NCBI GenBank assembly: GCA_964236445.1
Contig: CAXSDR010000085.1
Span: forward strand, 1-16,429
Source: CAXSDR01 sp964236445
Lineage (GTDB): Bacteria > Actinomycetota > Actinomycetes > Motilibacterales > Motilibacteraceae
Direction of reading: 5' to 3'
DNA: 16,429 nucleotides
Part shown: positions 8,475-15,361 of the stretch, piece by piece
How the letters are laid out: every line of letters begins with the position of its first letter
Numbering within the stretch: position 1 is the first letter of the stretch
The notes under the pieces: model-generated
Databases searched by the model: none
Told to the model about the DNA's origin: nothing
What the model saw: the letters and a program-made list of their open reading frames with translations, nothing else
Translations under genes and position numbers: made by a program

Positions 8475-9090
8475 CCCGCTGGCCCCGATCAAGGGCTTCG
8501 GGGTGACCTTCGCGACGATGTTCCGCAAGGTCGTCACCGAGGAATATCCCGAATACAAGAAGCCGACCGCACCTCGGTTCCACGGCCGCCACGTGCTCAA
8601 CCGCTACGCCGACGGGCTCGAGAAGTGCATCGGCTGCGAGCTGTGTGCGTGGGCCTGTCCGGCAGACGCGATCTACGTCGAAGGTGCGGACAACACCGAG
8701 GACGAGCGTTTTTCCCCGGGGGAACGCTACGGCCGCGTCTACCAGATCAACTACACCCGCTGCATCTTCTGCGGTTTGTGCATCGAGGCGTGCCCCACCC
8801 GCGCGCTCACGATGAGCAACGAATACGAGCTGGCCGACCCGAGCCGCGTCGACCTCATCTTCGAGAAGAAGGACCTGCTCGCCCCGATGCTCTCCGGCAT
8901 GGTGCCCGCGCCGCATCCGATGGCGGACGGCATGGAAGCGCCCGACTACTACACCGGAAAGGTGCAGTCCTCCACCGAGTCGCAGCGCGCCTACGCGGCC
9001 CACCGCGACGACGAGGGGCTCGTGACCCACAGCGGCGAGGGCGACGCGGCGGAGGCGCTGCGGCGCACCCCCGGCGAGGTGACGACATGA
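8467..9090 (+). CDS. nuoI: NADH-quinone oxidoreductase subunit I (23 kDa-type, two [4Fe-4S])
   Basis: 207 residues from a GTG start. NuoI is a ferredoxin-like subunit that carries clusters N6a and N6b, bridging the NuoG wire to cluster N2 in NuoB. Both CxxCxxCxxxCP motifs are intact: Cys54, Cys57, Cys60, Cys64 and Cys99, Cys102, Cys105, Cys109. An amphipathic N-terminal stretch (GFGVTFATMFRKVVTEEYP) probably lies along the membrane surface near NuoH, as known for the family. A polar tail of roughly 60 residues follows the second motif. The GTG at 8467 overlaps the end of nuoH by 8 bases and is chosen over an upstream in-frame ATG at 8434, because GAGGAG lies 7 bases before it and family proteins begin close to this point. 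Confidence 0.96.
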   Translation: MADPLAPIKGFGVTFATMFRKVVTEEYPEYKKPTAPRFHGRHVLNRYADGLEKCIGCELCAWACPADAIYVEGADNTEDERFSPGERYGRVYQINYTRCIFCGLCIEACPTRALTMSNEYELADPSRVDLIFEKKDLLAPMLSGMVPAPHPMADGMEAPDYYTGKVQSSTESQRAYAAHRDDEGLVTHSGEGDAAEALRRTPGEVTT

Positions 9091-9908
9091 GCGCAGCCCT
9101 CGCGACCGCAGTCTCGGCAGCCACCTCCGCCGCCGGCGGAAGCAGCTCGACCAGCACGGCCGAGGCGGTCAGCTTCTGGTTGCTCGCGCCGGTGGCGGTG
9201 CTCGCCTCGTTCGGCATGCTGTTCGTGCGCAAGGCGGTGCACTGCGCGTTGCTGCTGGCGCTCACGATGATCGTGCTTGCGATCTTCTATCTCACGCAGG
9301 GCGCACCCTTCCTCGGCGTCGTGCAGGTGGTCGTCTACACCGGCGCGGTGATGATGCTCTTCCTCTTCGTGCTGATGCTGGTGGGCGTCGACGCGAGCGA
9401 CTCCCTTGTCGAGACGCTGCGCGGCCAACGTGTCCTCGGTGCCGTGTTCGCGCTCGGTTTCGCCGGTCTGCTCGTCGGCGGTCTCGGGCACGCACACTTC
9501 GCGGTCGCCGAAGGCGGCATGGCCACGGCGAACGCCCAGGGCAACGTGCAGGGCATCGCGCGACTGATGTTCACCCGCTACGTCTTCGCCTTCGAGGTCA
9601 CGAGCGCGCTGCTCATCACGGCCGCGCTCGGCGCGATGGTGCTTGCCCACCGCGAGCGCCATGTGCCGCGCGCCACCCAGCGCCAGCTGTCGGAGGCCCG
9701 CTTCCGCCCCGGCTCCCGGGTCCAGCCGAGCCCGCTGCCCCCGCCCGGTGTCTATGCGCGGTCGAACGCGATCGGGACACCGGCGCTGCTGCCTGACGGG
9801 TCGATCTCCGAGCTGTCGATTCCCGGTCCGCTGCTCGCGCGCGGCGACGTCAAGGGGCGCGACGAGTTCGAGGGCGGCATCCGAGAGGTCGAGGAAGGAG
9901 CGCACTGA
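9087..9908 (+). CDS. nuoJ: NADH-quinone oxidoreductase subunit J (membrane subunit)
   Basis: 273 residues. NuoJ is a five-helix membrane subunit between NuoH and NuoK, with a flexible helix that takes part in coupling quinone reduction to pumping. The conserved core reads FLGVVQVVVYTGAVMMLFLF, then VLMLVGVD, the NuoJ signature with its pi-bulge helix. Hydrophobic segments end near residue 188 (LGAMVLAHRERHV). Then follows an 85-residue cytoplasmic tail with PSPLPPPGVYARSNAIGTPA and an acidic end; this resembles the tail of other high-GC Gram-positive NuoJ proteins, while E. coli NuoJ is shorter (184 residues). The start at 9087 overlaps the nuoI stop as ATGA with GAGG at 9076-9079. The frame is open much further upstream, but only as a shadow of nuoI. 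Confidence 0.95.
   Translation: MSAALATAVSAATSAAGGSSSTSTAEAVSFWLLAPVAVLASFGMLFVRKAVHCALLLALTMIVLAIFYLTQGAPFLGVVQVVVYTGAVMMLFLFVLMLVGVDASDSLVETLRGQRVLGAVFALGFAGLLVGGLGHAHFAVAEGGMATANAQGNVQGIARLMFTRYVFAFEVTSALLITAALGAMVLAHRERHVPRATQRQLSEARFRPGSRVQPSPLPPPGVYARSNAIGTPALLPDGSISELSIPGPLLARGDVKGRDEFEGGIREVEEGAH
9895..9900 (+). promoter_or_regulatory. Ribosome binding site of nuoK
   Basis: AAGGAG, the strongest Shine-Dalgarno match of the operon, lies 7 bases before the nuoK ATG at 9908, inside the last codons of nuoJ. It may help keep the small NuoK subunit well translated; that role is inference. Confidence 0.6.
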
Positions 9909-10207
9909 TGAACATCGCCAACTACCTCTATCTCTCCGCGATCCTGTTCTCCATCGGTGCTGCCGGGGTCCTGACCCGCCGCAACGCCATCGTGGTGTTC
10001 ATGTGCGTCGAGCTGATGCTCAACGCGACCAACCTGACGTTCGTGACGTTCGCCCGCATACAGGGCTCGCTCGACGGTCAGATCATCGCGTTCTTCGTGA
10101 TGGTCGTGGCCGCCGCCGAGGTTGTCGTGGGCCTCTCGATCCTCGTCACCATCTTCCGCACACGGCGATCGACCTCGGTCGACGACGTCAACCTCCTCAA
10201 GTACTGA
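9908..10207 (+). CDS. nuoK: NADH-quinone oxidoreductase subunit K (membrane subunit)
   Basis: 99 residues, three predicted membrane helices, related to MrpC/MnhC antiporter subunits. NuoK belongs to the central hydrophilic axis of the membrane arm and together with NuoJ forms one proton path. Two buried glutamates known to be needed in the E. coli protein (Glu36 and Glu72) are present here as Glu35 (CVELMLNATNL) and Glu71 (VVAAAEVVVGLSI). Length is typical (about 100 residues). The ATG shares its A with the nuoJ stop (TGATG). The gene is followed by the only gap inside the nuo series, 16 bases before nuoL. Confidence 0.97.
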   Translation: MNIANYLYLSAILFSIGAAGVLTRRNAIVVFMCVELMLNATNLTFVTFARIQGSLDGQIIAFFVMVVAAAEVVVGLSILVTIFRTRRSTSVDDVNLLKY

Positions 10208-10223
10208 CGGGACGGGACGCTTC
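10208..10223 (+). other. nuoK-nuoL intergenic gap (16 bases)
   Basis: The only non-overlapping junction within nuoB-nuoN. It holds a tandem CGGGA unit (10208-10212 and 10213-10217) that supplies a weak GGGA ribosome site 6 bases before the nuoL GTG. No hairpin or promoter can be seen. Confidence 0.5.
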
Positions 10224-12122
10224 GTGACGCACTCGACGTCAGCGCCGATCTGGTTGCTGCTGGCGCTGCCGCTGTTCGGTGCCGTGGTGTTGCTGCTGGG
10301 TGGTCGGCGTACCGACCCCTTCGGCCACATTCTCGGCACCGCAGCCGCAGCCGGCTCATTCCTCGTCGGGGCAGTGCTCTTCTTCGCGATGCTCGGTCGC
10401 GACACAGACGCACGCCCGGTCAGGCAGAACCTCTGGACGTTTCTCGACACCGGCCGCTGGCACGTCGACGTGGCGCTGCACCTGGACCAGCTCTCGCTGG
10501 CGTTCGTGCTGCTGATCACCGGTGTCGGCACGCTGATCCACATCTACTCCATCAGCTACATGTCGCACGATCCTGACCGTCGTCGGTTCTTCGCCTACCT
10601 CAACCTGTTCCTCGCGGCCATGTTGTTGCTGGTCCTGGCCGACGACTACCTCCTCCTCTACGTCGGCTGGGAGGGCGTCGGACTCGCTTCCTACCTGCTG
10701 ATCGGCTTCTGGTCGCACAATCCGGCCTACGCCACCGCGGCCAAGAAGGCGTTCATCGTCAACCGTGTGGGCGACGTCGGCCTCTCGATCGCGATCATGG
10801 GCATGTTCGTCATCTTCGGCGGGACCAGCTTCGCCACGGTCCTGGGCAACGCCGGCGGCGCTTCGCACCTCGCGGTGACCGGCATCTGCCTGATGCTGCT
10901 GCTCGCCGCGTGCGGCAAGTCCGCGCAGTTCCCCCTGCAGTCCTGGCTCGGCGACGCCATGGCTGGCCCGACCCCCGTGTCCGCCCTGATCCACGCGGCC
11001 ACGATGGTCACGGCCGGGGTCTACCTCATCGTGCGCTCAGGGCCGCTGTTCGACCTGTCGCAGGGCGCCCGCACCGTGGTGACGATCGTCGGCGCCATCA
11101 CGCTGGTCTTCGGTGCTGTGGTGGGTCTGGCCAAGGACGACATCAAGAAGGCGCTCGCGGCCTCGACGATGAGCCAGATCGGCTACATGGTCCTCGCCGC
11201 AGGGCTCGGCCCGGCCGGCTACGCCATCGCGATCCTGCATCTGCTGGCACACGGGTTCTTCAAGGCCGGGCTGTTCCTCGGCGCCGGATCGGTGATGCAC
11301 GGCATGGACGACGAGACCGACATGCGGCGCTACGGCGGTCTGTGGAAGGCCATGCCGATCACGTTCGTGACGTTCGGCCTCGGCTACCTCGCGATCATCG
11401 GCTGTCCGCCCTTCTCGGGCTTCTGGTCCAAGGACAAGATCATCGAGGTTGCCTTCGACAAGGGCGGCATCAGCGGCGTCACCCTCGGCGTGGTGGCCCT
11501 GCTCGGCGCCGGCCTCACCGCCTACTACATGACCCGCGTGATGGTGCTGACGTTCTTCGGCCCACAGCGTTGGAAGGACGGCACCCACCACCCGCACGAG
11601 TCGCCGACGCTCATGACGGCGCCCATGATCGTGCTCGCGTTCGGGTCGGTCTTCGCCGGAGGGCTTCTCACCTTCGGGGCCGGTCTGCAGAACTGGCTGG
11701 AGCCCGTGATCGGCACCAGCAAGGAAGAGGGCATCCACACGGTCAATCCGTACGTCCTGACCGCCATCACCCTGCTCGTGGTCGCGGGCGGCGTCGCTGC
11801 GGCGGCGCTGCAATACTCTCGCCGAGAGGTCCCGCTCGTGGCTCCGACGGCTGCCCCTGTTGTCGTCGCCGCCCGCCGAGACCTCTACCAGGACGCGTTC
11901 AACGAGGCGGTCCTCATGCGGCCGGGACAATATCTCACGCGCTCGCTCGTCTACGCCGACAACCGCGGCGTCGACGGCGCGGTCAACGGGCTCGCCGCGC
12001 TCATCGGCGGGACGTCCGGGCGTTTACGCCGGTTCCAGACCGGTTTCGTCCGCAGTTATGCCCTGTCCATGCTCGGCGGTGCCGTCGTCGTCGTTGCCGC
12101 CCTGCTGCTGGTGAGGACCTGA
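10224..12122 (+). CDS. nuoL: NADH-quinone oxidoreductase subunit L (antiporter-like proton pump)
   Basis: 632 residues starting at GTG. NuoL is the distal pump of the membrane arm, with 14 antiporter-like helices plus a long lateral helix and a last anchoring helix. Key features: LLYVGWEGVG with Glu150 (equivalent to E. coli Glu144), KKAFIVNRVGD starting with Lys174 and Lys175, and PLQSWLGDAMAGPTPVSALI leading into a HAATMVTAGVYL helix. The C-terminus (YALSMLGGAVVVVAALLLVRT) fits the last anchoring helix after the lateral helix. The GTG at 10224 gives the expected N-terminus (a short polar lead, then WLLLALPLFGAVVLLL). The frame is open upstream to 10122, but that part overlaps nuoK. The Shine-Dalgarno sequence is weak (GGGA at 10214-10217). 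Mrp antiporter subunits are relatives, but the operon settles the identity. Confidence 0.96.
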   Translation: MTHSTSAPIWLLLALPLFGAVVLLLGGRRTDPFGHILGTAAAAGSFLVGAVLFFAMLGRDTDARPVRQNLWTFLDTGRWHVDVALHLDQLSLAFVLLITGVGTLIHIYSISYMSHDPDRRRFFAYLNLFLAAMLLLVLADDYLLLYVGWEGVGLASYLLIGFWSHNPAYATAAKKAFIVNRVGDVGLSIAIMGMFVIFGGTSFATVLGNAGGASHLAVTGICLMLLLAACGKSAQFPLQSWLGDAMAGPTPVSALIHAATMVTAGVYLIVRSGPLFDLSQGARTVVTIVGAITLVFGAVVGLAKDDIKKALAASTMSQIGYMVLAAGLGPAGYAIAILHLLAHGFFKAGLFLGAGSVMHGMDDETDMRRYGGLWKAMPITFVTFGLGYLAIIGCPPFSGFWSKDKIIEVAFDKGGISGVTLGVVALLGAGLTAYYMTRVMVLTFFGPQRWKDGTHHPHESPTLMTAPMIVLAFGSVFAGGLLTFGAGLQNWLEPVIGTSKEEGIHTVNPYVLTAITLLVVAGGVAAAALQYSRREVPLVAPTAAPVVVAARRDLYQDAFNEAVLMRPGQYLTRSLVYADNRGVDGAVNGLAALIGGTSGRLRRFQTGFVRSYALSMLGGAVVVVAALLLVRT

Positions 12123-13735
12123 TGAACCCCGACTCGTCCTTCCCCTGGCTCACGGTCACGGGTGCCCTCCCGCTGGTGGGTGCAGTCGCGGTGGCGTCAC
12201 TGCCGCGGGGCCGCGAGGTCCTGGCCAAGCAGGTCGCGCTCGTCGTGAGCCTGTTGACGCTGGTGCTGGTCATCGGCATCGCCTTGGGCTTCGACCCGGG
12301 TGCGACGGGATTCCAGTACGGCGAATACACCCGCTGGATGCCGTCGTTCGGCGTGAGCTATGCCCTCGGTGTCAACGGCATCTCGCTGGTGTTGATTGCC
12401 CTTGCCGCGGTGCTGACCCCGGTGTGCATCTTGGCGTCCTGGCATGAGGTCGTGGCCGACCGGGACGAGGCCTCCGACGCGTTCGACACCGAGGAGCCCG
12501 ACTATGTCGAGCTGCGCGAGCGCCGTCCCCGAAAGCGGGTGCAGATCTACTTCGCGTTGTTGCTCGTGCTCGAGACGATGATGATCGGCGTCTTCGCAGC
12601 GACCGACGTGTTCCTGTTCTACGTGTTCTTCGAGGCCATGCTGATTCCGATGTACTTCGTGATCGGCAGCTATGGCGGTGCGCAGCGCTCGTACGCCGCG
12701 GTCAAGTTCCTCCTCTACAGCCTGCTCGGCGGGCTGCTGATGCTCGCCTCGGTCATCGGCCTCTATGTCGCCGGTCCCGGTGGCGACAAAGGGTTTCTGC
12801 GCACGACGCTGCAAGCCTCGGCGAGCGGCATCGACCCGGTGACGCAGCGGTGGCTGTTCCTGGGCTTCTTCATCGCCTTCGCTATCAAGGCGCCGCTGTG
12901 GCCGGTGCACACCTGGCTTCCCGATGCCGCGGCGGAGTCGCCTGCGGGCGGGGCGGTCCTGCTCGTCGGCGTGCTCGACAAGGTCGGCACGTTCGGCATG
13001 ATCGCCTACTGCCTGCCGCTGTTTCCCGACGCGTCTGTCTGGGCGCGGCCCGTCGTGATCGTGCTGGCCGTGATCGGCGTCCTCTACGGTGCGCTCGTCG
13101 CGATCGGCCAGACCGACGTGAAACGCCTGATCGCCTACACGTCGGTGTCACACTTCGGCTTCATCACGCTCGGGATCTTCGCGATGACCTCGCAGGGCCA
13201 GTCCGGCTCGACCCTCTACATGGTCAACCACGGGTTTTCGACGGCAGCGCTGTTCCTCATCGCCGGCATGCTCATCAGCCGGCGCGGATCGCGTCGCATC
13301 GACGACTTCGGTGGCGTGCAGAAGGTCGCTCCGCTGCTCGCCGGCACGTTCCTCGTTGCGGGGCTGTCAAGCCTCGCGCTGCCCGGGCTCTCGAGCTTCG
13401 TGAGCGAGTTCATGGTTCTCCTGGGCACGTTCAGCCGCTACCCCGTGGCTGCGGTCCTGGCCACGCTCGGCATCGTCCTGGCCGCCCTCTACATCCTCGT
13501 CATGTTCCAGCGCGCGATGACGGGCCCCACCAACGAGGGCACCGCGGGGTTCCGCGACCTGGGAGCGCGCGAGATGTGGGTCGTCGCACCGGTGCTCGCG
13601 ATCATCGTGGCGCTCGGGTTCTTCCCACGAGTCGTGCTTCACGTCGTAGACCCGGCAACTCAGCGCACGCTCACCCAGGTGCACCAGCACGACCCCGCGC
13701 CGCACGTGCAGACCGCTGAAGGGACCAGCAAGTGA
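12122..13735 (+). CDS. nuoM: NADH-quinone oxidoreductase subunit M (antiporter-like proton pump)
   Basis: 537 residues, about 14 membrane helices. NuoM is the middle antiporter-like pump. Channel residues are present: Glu171 in VFFEAMLIPMYF (equivalent to E. coli Glu144) and Lys287 in VLLVGVLDKVGTFG (equivalent to E. coli Lys265), with PLWPVHTWLPDAAAESPAGG between them. The AAAE-P-G wording after TWLPD is the actinobacterial form. A polar, highly charged segment at about residues 113-139 (ADRDEASDAFDTEEPDYVEL, then RERRPRK) interrupts an early inter-helix loop. The tail is rich in His and Gln. The ATG at 12122 shares its A with the nuoL stop (TGATG), with GAGGA at 12113-12117. A very long upstream open frame in the same phase is an artefact over nuoL. 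Confidence 0.97.
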   Translation: MNPDSSFPWLTVTGALPLVGAVAVASLPRGREVLAKQVALVVSLLTLVLVIGIALGFDPGATGFQYGEYTRWMPSFGVSYALGVNGISLVLIALAAVLTPVCILASWHEVVADRDEASDAFDTEEPDYVELRERRPRKRVQIYFALLLVLETMMIGVFAATDVFLFYVFFEAMLIPMYFVIGSYGGAQRSYAAVKFLLYSLLGGLLMLASVIGLYVAGPGGDKGFLRTTLQASASGIDPVTQRWLFLGFFIAFAIKAPLWPVHTWLPDAAAESPAGGAVLLVGVLDKVGTFGMIAYCLPLFPDASVWARPVVIVLAVIGVLYGALVAIGQTDVKRLIAYTSVSHFGFITLGIFAMTSQGQSGSTLYMVNHGFSTAALFLIAGMLISRRGSRRIDDFGGVQKVAPLLAGTFLVAGLSSLALPGLSSFVSEFMVLLGTFSRYPVAAVLATLGIVLAALYILVMFQRAMTGPTNEGTAGFRDLGAREMWVVAPVLAIIVALGFFPRVVLHVVDPATQRTLTQVHQHDPAPHVQTAEGTSK

Positions 13736-15342
13736 GCGGCTTCCACGCCACCGTCAGCAGCCTGAGCAGTCTGGCGCCCCTCGGGAGCGCAGGCAACGTC
13801 GACGTCGCTCCGATCCCGTCGCCGTCGCTGGAATACGGCGCGCTCTCCCCGATGCTCATCGTGTTCGGCACGGCGATCGTCGGAGTGCTGATCGAGGCGT
13901 TCCTGCCGCGACGGTCGCGTCGCGTGGCACAGCTGGTGGTCTCGCTGGCGGGGCTCGCCGCAGCGTTCGTGGCGGTGGTGCTCCTGGCGCGTGACGGCCA
14001 CCACGAGGTCGCTGCGCAGGGCGGCGTCGCCATGGACGGCGTGACGCTGTTCCTGCAGGGGACCTTGCTGCTTCTCGCGGCGATGGCACTGTTGACCATC
14101 GCCGAGAACAGCCTCGACATCGGCGGAGCGTTCGCGCCGCAGGCAGCCGCGCTTCCCGGCTCGGCGGAGGAGCGCACTGTGGCCACCGCGGGCATCGAGC
14201 AGACCGAGGTCTTCCCGCTGGTGCTCTTCGCGGTCGGCGGCATGCTGCTCTTCCCCGCCGCGAACGACCTGCTGACGATGTTCGTGGCGCTCGAAGTGCT
14301 GTCGCTTCCGCTCTACCTCCTCTGCGGCCTCGCTCGTCGTCGTCGCCTGCTGTCGCAGGAGGCCGCCATGAAGTACTTCATGCTCGGTGCGTTCTCGTCG
14401 GCGTTCTTCCTCTACGGCATCGCGCTGATCTACGGCTTCGCCGGCACTGTCACGTTCTCGGGCATCGACAATGCGATCAGCGGCGGTGGTCGCAACGACA
14501 CCTTGCTGCTCATCGGCGTCGCCCTGCTCGCGGTCGGCCTGCTGTTCAAGGTGGGTGCCGCCCCGTTCCACTCGTGGACCCCCGACGTCTACCAAGGTGC
14601 GCCGACGCCGATCACCGGCTTCATGGCTGCCTGCACCAAAGTGGCCGCGTTCGGTGCGCTGATGCGCGTGTTCTACGTCGCGCTCGGCAGCCTGCGCTGG
14701 GACTGGCGCCCGCTCATGTGGGGCGTCGCGATCCTGACGATGCTTGTCGGAGCCGTCGTCGCGCTCACGCAGAACGACATCAAGCGCATGCTCGCCTACT
14801 CCTCGATCGCGCACGCCGGGTTTGTCCTCGTCGGTGTGCTCGCGGCCAGCGACGCCGGCATCAGCAGCGTGCTCTTCTACCTCGTCGCCTACGGTTTCGC
14901 CACGGTCGGCGCCTTTGCGGTGGTGACACTCGTGCGAGACAGTGCCGGGGAGGCTACCCACCTCTCCCAGTGGACCGGGCTCGGCCGCCGCTCACCGCTG
15001 GTCGCGGGCATCTTCACGCTGTTCCTCCTCGCCTTCGCCGGCATCCCGTTGACGTCAGGATTCACCGGCAAGTACGCCGTCTTCTCGGCCGCCCTCGCCG
15101 GTGGTGCGGTGCCCGTGGTCATCGTCGCGGTGCTCAGCAGCGTCATCGCCGCGTTCTTCTACGTCCGCGTGATCGTGCTGATGTTCTTCGCCGAGCCTGC
15201 GTCGGACGGGCCCACTGTCGTCGTGCCGAGCTTCCTCACCACGTTCGCCGTCGTCATCGGCGTCGCGGTCACGGTGGTGCTGGGCGTTCTGCCGCAGCCC
15301 GTGCTCGACCTGGCGGACTCCGCCGCGTCGTTCGTCCGCTGA
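13732..15342 (+). CDS. nuoN: NADH-quinone oxidoreductase subunit N (antiporter-like proton pump)
   Basis: 536 residues from GTG. NuoN is the antiporter-like pump nearest NuoK. It shows Glu188 in MFVALEVLSLPLYLL, the RLLSQEAAMKYFMLGAFSSA helix start, and Lys273 in LLFKVGAAPFHSWTPDVYQG followed by APTPITGFMAACTKVAAFG, the classical NuoN stretch; then LTQNDIKRMLAYSSIAHAGF. The first 40 residues are polar and precede the first helix, a little longer than in E. coli NuoN. A loop around residues 137-160 (GAFAPQAAALPGSAEERTVA) is hydrophilic. The GTG at 13732 overlaps the nuoM stop as GTGA, and AAGGGA at 13719-13724 stands 7 bases away. It ends the nuo series, 19 bases before the next gene. Confidence 0.97.
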   Translation: MSGFHATVSSLSSLAPLGSAGNVDVAPIPSPSLEYGALSPMLIVFGTAIVGVLIEAFLPRRSRRVAQLVVSLAGLAAAFVAVVLLARDGHHEVAAQGGVAMDGVTLFLQGTLLLLAAMALLTIAENSLDIGGAFAPQAAALPGSAEERTVATAGIEQTEVFPLVLFAVGGMLLFPAANDLLTMFVALEVLSLPLYLLCGLARRRRLLSQEAAMKYFMLGAFSSAFFLYGIALIYGFAGTVTFSGIDNAISGGGRNDTLLLIGVALLAVGLLFKVGAAPFHSWTPDVYQGAPTPITGFMAACTKVAAFGALMRVFYVALGSLRWDWRPLMWGVAILTMLVGAVVALTQNDIKRMLAYSSIAHAGFVLVGVLAASDAGISSVLFYLVAYGFATVGAFAVVTLVRDSAGEATHLSQWTGLGRRSPLVAGIFTLFLLAFAGIPLTSGFTGKYAVFSAALAGGAVPVVIVAVLSSVIAAFFYVRVIVLMFFAEPASDGPTVVVPSFLTTFAVVIGVAVTVVLGVLPQPVLDLADSAASFVR

Positions 15343-15361
15343 TCGGGACGAGCCCAGTCAC
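15343..15361 (+). other. nuoN-prenyl synthase gap (19 bases)
   Basis: A short spacer with no visible hairpin or promoter. GGGACGAG at 15345-15352 is a modest ribosome site for the ATG at 15362. Its shortness and the lack of a terminator indicate co-transcription of the synthase with nuo. Confidence 0.5.

Noticed and set aside
6729..8600. A 623-codon open frame on the minus strand opposite nuoH
   Set aside because: Its product is rich in Arg, Asp, Glu, Gln and His with no domain, and the + strand carries a certain gene. It arises from G/C-rich third positions of nuoH.
10208..10217. Tandem CGGGA in the nuoK-nuoL gap, with a related CGGGACG before the prenyl synthase, as an operator or binding site
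   Set aside because: The units are very short and are more simply weak ribosome sites of the two genes that lack an overlapping start.
10122..10223. Upstream start for NuoL within nuoK
   Set aside because: The added residues are a Ser/Arg-rich shadow of nuoK. The GTG at 10224 gives the normal NuoL N-terminus.
13660..14961. A 433-codon minus-strand open frame opposite nuoN
   Set aside because: Same cause: a repetitive charged composition (Arg, Glu, His, Gln) and no recognisable fold, antisense to a complete nuoN.
10224..15342. NuoL, NuoM and NuoN as Mrp-type Na+/H+ antiporter subunits
   Set aside because: They are homologous, but gene order J-K-L-M-N after a full peripheral arm, and the lateral-helix C-terminus of NuoL, identify complex I.
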